Origin: Yersinia kristensenii
GTDB taxonomy: Bacteria > Pseudomonadota > Gammaproteobacteria > Enterobacterales > Enterobacteriaceae
Length of the DNA: 64,000 bases
NCBI RefSeq assembly: GCF_900460525.1
Contig: NZ_UHIY01000001.1
Span: forward strand, 620,001-684,000
Direction of reading: 5' to 3'
The position numbers and the translations under genes are program-made. The notes below the pieces were generated by a model, which ran no database searches, was not told the origin of the DNA, and saw only the letters and a list, made by a program, of their open reading frames with translations. This document shows, piece after piece, positions 58,811-64,000 of this stretch (positions within the stretch are counted from its first letter, which is position 1; the number at the start of each line of letters is the position of its first letter).

Positions 58811-60517
58811 ATGAAAAAACCAATTTACATCCTTGGTACAGCTTTATCACACGATGGCTCAACCTGTCTAATGAAGGATGGGGAGATTATATTTGCAATT
58901 GAAAAAGAAAGAATATCAAGAATAAAGCATGATGGATTTAATGATAATACGACTATTCAGTACTGTTTAGATGCTGCCGGTATTGAATATAATGATCTTT
59001 CATTAATTGTAGAACAAAACTCTCATAACCCACTCTTTAGCGAACAATTAGAACACCGAAAAAATAGGGCATTGCCTCCCATGGTTCCTATTATCACACT
59101 TTCCCATCATTTAGCTCATGCTTATAGCGCGGTAGGCACATCCCCATATGACGATATGGGAGTTGTTGTTATTGATGGGCATGGTGGCAGTATAGATAGT
59201 TGTAATGACATGATTGCGAATATCTCTGGCACAGATGATATCCATCTTAATAATCGGTATCGCTACTGGGAAACCTGTAGTTACTATATCTATCAAAGCG
59301 GGAAAATGTTGCCGATATTTAAAGATTTCTCTCGCTGGGTTAACAGGAAGGACAGGAAAATCTATCCCGTTTCAACATGGGAAATAGAAAATTCTATTGG
59401 GGAATTCTACGAAGGAATAGCCCTGTATATTTTTGGTGAGCTGGACTGTGCCGGTAAATTAATGGGGCTGGCTCCCTATGGAAGAGCGAATATCATTAAC
59501 TGGCAGCCTTTCTTTTTCAATTCAGGGAAAGTGATATTGCGTAATGATTGGTGGGCAAATATCGACCCATTACTGAATACTCATCCGACACATTTTCAAG
59601 ATAACTTCCAATATTATGCAGACCTGGCGTATTGGGCACAAAACAAACTTGAAGAAGCCTTATTTTACCTGTTCAACTATTACTATCAACTTCATCCTAT
59701 GGCGAACTTTGCTTATGCCGGTGGGGTTGCGTTAAATGCCACAGCGAATGAAAAACTCATTAATGAATGTAAATTCGATAATTTATATATACAACCCGCA
59801 GCAGGTGATAATGGGCTGTCCATCGGGTGTTGTTATTATGGTTGGCTGGAAGTCCTCAAGAAAGAGCGGGTTAAACATTCTGGATCGACATATTTTGGAA
59901 AAAATTATAATGATATTAGCGTAATAACAGAACTTGAAAAATATACTGATAAAATTGAATACACTTATTGTGAAGATATTGAAGCCATGGCGGCCGATTC
60001 TATTGCGTCTGGTCAGGTTATTGCCTGGTTCCAAGGGGAATCGGAGTTTGGTCCACGCGCCTTAGGCAATAGAAGTATTCTGGCAGACCCCCGCAGCTCG
60101 CAGATGAGAGATCACATTAATGCCAATGTGAAATTTCGCGAAGATTTCCGACCTTTTGCTCCCGCGGTGTTGTATGAGAAAGTGCATGACTATTTCCATT
60201 TGAATCATGACAGTGACTACATGCTCTATATCGCCGAGGTAAAAGAACAATACCGCACGGATCTCCCCTCAATTGTCCATGTTGATGGCAGTGCTCGTGT
60301 TCAAACTGTTAAAAAAGATATCAATAGAAAATTCCATAAATTGATAACCTGTTTTTTTGAAGAGACTAAAATACCCATTTTGCTTAACACCTCGCTGAAT
60401 ATTAAAGGTATGCCCATTGTAGAAACACCAAAAGATGCAATTGATTTGTTTTTAAATTGTAGTTTAGATCTTTTATTTATCAATAATTATAGAGTATCGA
60501 AAAGGATAGGTTACTAA
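58811..60517 (+). CDS. NodU/TobZ/CmcH-type O-carbamoyltransferase
   Basis: 568 aa. Kae1-like N-terminal domain: H14 in LSHDGSTCL, metal motif SHHLAHAYSA (H99-x3-H103), VVVIDGHGG (D122), and FAYAGGVALNATAN. C-terminal YrdC-like/TobZ domain: GESEFGPRALGNRSILADPR and LLNTSLNIKGMPIVETPKDA. All catalytic landmarks of TobZ are kept. It would transfer carbamoyl from carbamoyl phosphate via carbamoyladenylate to a hydroxyl group of the product. AAGGA precedes the ATG. Base composition becomes less AT-rich in its second half. Confidence 0.92.
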   Translation: MKKPIYILGTALSHDGSTCLMKDGEIIFAIEKERISRIKHDGFNDNTTIQYCLDAAGIEYNDLSLIVEQNSHNPLFSEQLEHRKNRALPPMVPIITLSHHLAHAYSAVGTSPYDDMGVVVIDGHGGSIDSCNDMIANISGTDDIHLNNRYRYWETCSYYIYQSGKMLPIFKDFSRWVNRKDRKIYPVSTWEIENSIGEFYEGIALYIFGELDCAGKLMGLAPYGRANIINWQPFFFNSGKVILRNDWWANIDPLLNTHPTHFQDNFQYYADLAYWAQNKLEEALFYLFNYYYQLHPMANFAYAGGVALNATANEKLINECKFDNLYIQPAAGDNGLSIGCCYYGWLEVLKKERVKHSGSTYFGKNYNDISVITELEKYTDKIEYTYCEDIEAMAADSIASGQVIAWFQGESEFGPRALGNRSILADPRSSQMRDHINANVKFREDFRPFAPAVLYEKVHDYFHLNHDSDYMLYIAEVKEQYRTDLPSIVHVDGSARVQTVKKDINRKFHKLITCFFEETKIPILLNTSLNIKGMPIVETPKDAIDLFLNCSLDLLFINNYRVSKRIGY

Positions 60518-60565
60518 CTAATAATTATATACATCATATTTTCTCGTTAAAAATTCGAGGTTTAT

Positions 60566-61921
60566 ATGCAAGGAAACATATTTCCACTTCACAAAAAAAA
60601 TAACCTTAAAATAGGTATTATTCATCTATCTACAGAAGGGATTCAAATTTTTGTTGGTGGTGTCGGCTCTTATATTAGAGGGCAAATTCAAGCACTTCCT
60701 GAGATTATTGACCTATTGTCTGTTCATGACATCCAGCTGGAACCACATTTTATTGAGATTGCATATAGTAAATATAATATTTTTTTTGATGCTGATAGTC
60801 ACGCACACTATATAGGAAAGATTCATGAAATGGGCGGTACATTCTCTACGGTACCCAACATGACATTAGAGAATACAGCGGGATGTTTATGGCCCTACGG
60901 TGATGCTTTTCTCGGCGATATACAAAACTGGAAAATATCTTCGGCCGCCGCCGCCGCAAAAATTATTGATATCAGTGAGAATTATGATATTACCCTGGCA
61001 TTCTGCCATGAACTGCCCTTCTCATTTACGCCTTTAATTGCCAGCTTACATACTGCAACAGAAGGGATAAATTTAAAGATTATTTATGTTTCTCACGGCA
61101 CCGCCTTTAATCATGAAATGCCACTACCCAATCCAGAACGGCTTATGGCTGAATCATTACCCATTCAATGGGCAAAGGTTGATGCTAATATCAAACTCGG
61201 TACTATCAGCAACTTCCTGGCTAACCATTTAGTTTCACAATATGGGGCTGATCCGAACACATTTATACCGGTTCCCGCGGGGATAAATATCAATGACCCG
61301 TGGTTCCGAATACGCAGTGAGCAAGAGATCCGCAACACTCTATCCTCTTATGGAATATCACTCGAATATCCGCTGGCTATTACATTAGGGAGAGGCGTGT
61401 ATTATAAGCGCTATGATTTGTTACTGCAGGCGGCCAGTTTCCTAGGTAAAGATATCCATGCCGTTATCGTGAGTGATCCTGTTTTGCCGGAATTATCAGC
61501 ATTAGCTAGCCAGTTGGATGTTCCTACTTCAATTATAAATTCGTTTGATCGCGAATTGATGGCTTGCCTAATTCAGTGGCGTAATACTCGCGTGTGTGTT
61601 CTTTCTGCCGAAAATGAACCGAATGGATTAATTCCTATCGAGTCGCGCTGGTTAGCCAGAAAGCAGGGGGCATTATTAATTGTGGCGGACTCCGGGGGGC
61701 TGAGTGAGCAGGTTAAGCACGGTATTAATGGATTCCTGCATATTCCCGGAGATGCTGCTCATCTAGCGGAGGTCATACACCATGTCTGCCAATTAACTGA
61801 GCTTGAAATGGAGACCATTCGGCAGGCAGGCGCCACACTAATAGAAGAGCAATATAACTGGAAAAGCCAGATTTTGACGCCACCGAGTAGCTTAATCCCT
61901 CAAATAGCAGCCCTGAATTGA
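60566..61921 (+). CDS. Glycosyltransferase family 4-like, second GT of the cluster
   Basis: 451 aa. The N-terminal GIIHLSTEGIQIFVGGVGSYIRGQ has the GT4 glycine-rich loop (GGVGxY) seen in glycogen-synthase-like enzymes. The C-terminal half: ITLGRGVYYKRYDLLLQAAS (R..KR), SAENEPNGLIPIESRWLARKQGAL (ExxPxGLxPIE), VADSGGLSEQVKHGINGFL. GAGG precedes the start. GC content is visibly higher than in the first genes, especially after 61.3 kb. It ends 32 bp before the dhaM stop, inside a hairpin. Confidence 0.85.
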   Translation: MQGNIFPLHKKNNLKIGIIHLSTEGIQIFVGGVGSYIRGQIQALPEIIDLLSVHDIQLEPHFIEIAYSKYNIFFDADSHAHYIGKIHEMGGTFSTVPNMTLENTAGCLWPYGDAFLGDIQNWKISSAAAAAKIIDISENYDITLAFCHELPFSFTPLIASLHTATEGINLKIIYVSHGTAFNHEMPLPNPERLMAESLPIQWAKVDANIKLGTISNFLANHLVSQYGADPNTFIPVPAGININDPWFRIRSEQEIRNTLSSYGISLEYPLAITLGRGVYYKRYDLLLQAASFLGKDIHAVIVSDPVLPELSALASQLDVPTSIINSFDRELMACLIQWRNTRVCVLSAENEPNGLIPIESRWLARKQGALLIVADSGGLSEQVKHGINGFLHIPGDAAHLAEVIHHVCQLTELEMETIRQAGATLIEEQYNWKSQILTPPSSLIPQIAALN

Positions 61922-61930
61922 GGCTGCTAT
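61904..61930 (+). terminator. Hairpin at the cluster 3' end
   Basis: ATAGCAGCC (61904-61912) pairs with GGCTGCTAT (61922-61930); the GT stop codon is in the loop. Only a weak T stretch follows. A second hairpin (CACTGGAG/CTCCAGTG, 61955-61978) lies over the dhaM 3' end. Confidence 0.6.
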
Positions 61931-61953
61931 TTCAAAGAGTTAAGTGGGCCCGC

Positions 61954-63387
61954 TCACTGGAGTTTGAGTTCTCCAGTGGCGGTATTCAAGAAAGCCTTTT
62001 GGCCATTATGGCTGCTTTCAAGGCAACCGGCAGCCCCCACTAACATCGGAATATCTAATTCTGTGGCCAAAATGGCACTATGAGAGAAAATATTTCCTTT
62101 ACTTAAACAGATTCCTTTTACTTGCTGGCGATTCAGCCCGATCATTTGTGAAGGGAATAACTCCTCAGCTAATAGCAAAATCTCACTGTCTAGGGTAATG
62201 GAGACTGGCGGTAACCCCGTCAAATGGCCGAGAGTACGATTCAGAATATCGCGAATATCCAGTTCACGGACCCGCAGATAGTCATCATCCAGAGCCAAAT
62301 AGTCTGCCGCCATGCTCATTAACTCATCCTGCAATGCCGATTCTGCTCCCACCAACTGCTGTTCTATCCGCCGATCCATCGCCAGATAGAGCTCTTCATC
62401 ATCAATTAGCATGGCATGCGCATTAAAGATAGCCGCTGCCTGAGCGCTAATTTGGTGTTCTGCTTGCTGTGCCAATTGCTGTAAATCAGCCATGGTGTGG
62501 GCCAAAGCCTGATGCAAACGCAGTTGCTCGTTAGCAATTTGCCCCGCTTTAATGCTCTGCGGTAAGAATACCGGAATAGCGGGTAACCACTGGAATATGG
62601 GTGCTGTAATAGCCCCACGAGGAACCATTACACCAGTAAATCCGCTGTCAGTAGTGGAGATAGATTCGCCAAAGTGCTGATGTGCCAGTTGCATAAAAGC
62701 ATCCAAGGCTTCACCCGCTTGGTCACCACTGGCTAACAAACGGATAGTATCGCCTTTGCGTACTTGTAAAATAGCGAGCTGATTCAAGCTACGTGGATTC
62801 ACACATTGGCCATTCTTTTCCAGCAGTAAATCCGCGGTAAATGGCGCTAATACTTCGACCAATTTTGCTGCCGGTCGGACATGTAGCCCATTAGGATTGC
62901 GCACCACCCAACTGACACTTTGTGCATCGGGGGCCGCTTTGGTAACCGCAGTGCGGTTGGTGGTGGGTGCGCTGATATTTTCACCCAGTTGAGTGGCTTT
63001 AGCTGACAGAGCCTCCATCGCTTCAGCACGAACCTCGCTCAATGAGGCCCCAGACGAGGCGGCAACCACCGCAGCCAGAGTCCCCTCGACCAGCGGGGCT
63101 GCGCAAAGCTGCACATTTTTTGCCATCTCTGGGTCTAATAACTCCAGCGCCGTTTCAGCACTGAGTAATGCGCTGCCTAAATCCATCAGCACTAATACGC
63201 CCGAGGAGGAGTAAACCGATTCAATGGCTTCCATCACTTTAATGGCGTCCGTGCCGATAGGATGATCCACATCGTCTACACCGGCGGCCACCGCTAACTG
63301 GCAGCCCCCTTGTGTCATTTGCTGTGCCAGTTCGGCCACACCCTGAGCCAGCAGCGCGCTATGAGAAACTACAACGAGATTGACCAT
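61954..63387 (-). CDS. dhaM: DhaM, phosphoryl donor subunit of PTS-dependent dihydroxyacetone kinase
   Basis: 477 aa from ATG 63387 (MVNLVVVSHSALLAQGVAEL), preceded by AGGAGGAAAG; a 493-aa frame starts in the dhaL-dhaM gap and is rejected. Three domains: EIIA-mannose-like (about 1-135, active His in VVSHS), HPr-like (about 155-240, His in NPNGLHVRPAA), truncated EI-like (about 260-470, His in IFSHSAILATELDIP). It relays phosphate from PEP via the PTS to DhaL-ADP. Last gene of dhaKLM; 34 bp after dhaL. Confidence 0.96.
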   Translation of the reverse strand: MVNLVVVSHSALLAQGVAELAQQMTQGGCQLAVAAGVDDVDHPIGTDAIKVMEAIESVYSSSGVLVLMDLGSALLSAETALELLDPEMAKNVQLCAAPLVEGTLAAVVAASSGASLSEVRAEAMEALSAKATQLGENISAPTTNRTAVTKAAPDAQSVSWVVRNPNGLHVRPAAKLVEVLAPFTADLLLEKNGQCVNPRSLNQLAILQVRKGDTIRLLASGDQAGEALDAFMQLAHQHFGESISTTDSGFTGVMVPRGAITAPIFQWLPAIPVFLPQSIKAGQIANEQLRLHQALAHTMADLQQLAQQAEHQISAQAAAIFNAHAMLIDDEELYLAMDRRIEQQLVGAESALQDELMSMAADYLALDDDYLRVRELDIRDILNRTLGHLTGLPPVSITLDSEILLLAEELFPSQMIGLNRQQVKGICLSKGNIFSHSAILATELDIPMLVGAAGCLESSHNGQKAFLNTATGELKLQ

Positions 63388-63421
63388 CTTTCCTCCTGAT
63401 AACCTTATCGGCTGAGCCACA

Positions 63422-64000
63422 TTAGTGGCTGGCAACCTGCCATAGCGCTTGCATCATCAACATTGCTGATGTCGCCCCAGGGTCTTGATGGCCAATACTT
63501 CGCTCACCAAGATAACTGGCGCGGCCTTTGCGGGCCTGCATAGTGATAGTCTCTGCCAATGCTTGCTGGGCCCTTGCGACGGTTTGCTGCAAAGCATCCA
63601 CCAGCGGCACATCCTGTTGATTAGCTTGCTCAAGTTGCGAGACCACTGCCCACCAAACATCGCACATGGTTTTATCGCCTGGCTCAGCTTTGCCGCGCAT
63701 CACCACCCCTTCGACCCCATCTTTAAACATCTGACAAACTGCTGGCAGATCAAGGCTTTGTTTAGCATTGGTGCTTTGGGCTGCACGAATAAAGAAAGTC
63801 CCGAATAAGGGGCCGCTAGCCCCCCCGACACTGGAAAGCAGGGTCATACCGGTGTTCTTCAAGATAAAACCAATGTCTTTATCGGCAAAAGAGGGCAGTT
63901 TCTCGACCACTTTATTAAAGCCACGATTCATATTTAGGCCGTGGTCGCCATCGCCGATGTCGGTATCCAACTGTGTCAGAAAATCTCGCTGTTCGCTAAA
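63422..64000 (-). CDS. dhaL: DhaL, ADP-binding subunit of dihydroxyacetone kinase (N-terminus cut by window edge)
   Basis: 193 codons visible, continuing past base 64000; about 20 N-terminal residues missing compared with E. coli (210 aa). The visible start is FSEQRDFLTQLDTDIGDGDHG, whose DxxxGDxDH aspartates bind Mg-ADP. TGMTLLSSVGGASGPLFGTF, MRGKAEPGDKTMCDVWW and the ending RSIGHQDPGATSAM are DhaL family motifs. Together with DhaK (outside the window) it phosphorylates dihydroxyacetone and activates DhaR in E. coli. Confidence 0.95.
   Translation of the reverse strand, partial: FSEQRDFLTQLDTDIGDGDHGLNMNRGFNKVVEKLPSFADKDIGFILKNTGMTLLSSVGGASGPLFGTFFIRAAQSTNAKQSLDLPAVCQMFKDGVEGVVMRGKAEPGDKTMCDVWWAVVSQLEQANQQDVPLVDALQQTVARAQQALAETITMQARKGRASYLGERSIGHQDPGATSAMLMMQALWQVASH

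Noticed and set aside
1..64000. CRISPR arrays, prophage genes or insertion sequences
   Set aside because: No evenly spaced direct repeats with unique spacers, and no transposase, integrase or phage structural motif seen in any frame.

Overview
The window is chromosomal DNA from a gammaproteobacterium of the genus Yersinia, most likely a member of the environmental / enterocolitica-like group. The evidence is gene order matching the end of the enterobacterial map around thr (thrABC, arcA, creA, rob, gpmB, yjjX, trpR, slt, ettA, nadR, radA, serB, smp, deo, yjjV, yjjU, ytjA, osmY, prfC, rimI, holD, rsmC, tRNA-Leu, yjjZ). This is combined with Yersinia-type biofilm genes (hmsCDE and an hmsT-like gene in the same stretch) and several ERIC-like and YPAL-like intergenic repeats.

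Layout: 1-4.8 kb is the thr operon on the minus strand (thrC truncated by the window edge) with a leader peptide and attenuator. 5.3-9.6 kb holds arcA with its FNR site and the antisense yjjY, then creA, rob, gpmB, yjjX and trpR with its own operator. 9.8-17.7 kb holds slt, a P2A-like P-type ATPase with substituted ion-binding residues, and the hmsCDE c-di-GMP module. 17.7-28 kb holds ettA, a LysR/alcohol dehydrogenase pair, nadR-radA-serB, smp and the HipA-like yjjJ. 28-34.3 kb is the deoCABD operon preceded by two CRP sites 52 bp apart, plus a NupC-family nucleoside transporter with its own CRP site. Together these form a nucleoside uptake and catabolism block. 34.3-42.6 kb holds yjjV, yjjU, ytjA, osmY, prfC, rimI-holD, an inserted RelE/ParE-type toxin-antitoxin pair, and rsmC. 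42.6-47 kb holds an aldo/keto reductase with a divergent LysR regulator, two identical tRNA-Leu(CAG) genes, Fur-controlled yjjZ and hmsT. 47-51 kb is an iron-acquisition patch: a FecA-like TonB-dependent receptor broken by a one-base shift in a G7 tract, and an orphan periplasmic binding protein behind a Fur box. 51.2-64 kb is the dihydroxyacetone kinase locus: dhaR on the left, dhaM and dhaL (truncated by the window edge) on the right.

The most interesting part is 53.2-61.9 kb. Between the 3' end of dhaR and the 3' end of dhaM sits an AT-rich block of six co-directional genes: 2-oxoglutarate/Fe(II) dioxygenase, MFS exporter, glycosyltransferase, GMC FAD oxidoreductase, NodU/TobZ-type carbamoyltransferase and a second glycosyltransferase. 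There is no integrase, transposase, NRPS or PKS. I read it as a compact biosynthetic cluster for an exported, hydroxylated/oxidised, glycosylated and O-carbamoylated small molecule; the product is unknown to me.

Other second-look items are a LacI-family N-terminal remnant overlapping the dhaR start by ATGA, 12-bp iterations abutting the yjjJ start, a 19-bp tandem duplication containing a LysR start codon, an unattached Fur box at 47.27 kb, and a repeat family whose right end abuts or supplies the stop codons of four minus-strand genes. All calls rest on reading the sequence and on recalled family features; no database search was run.
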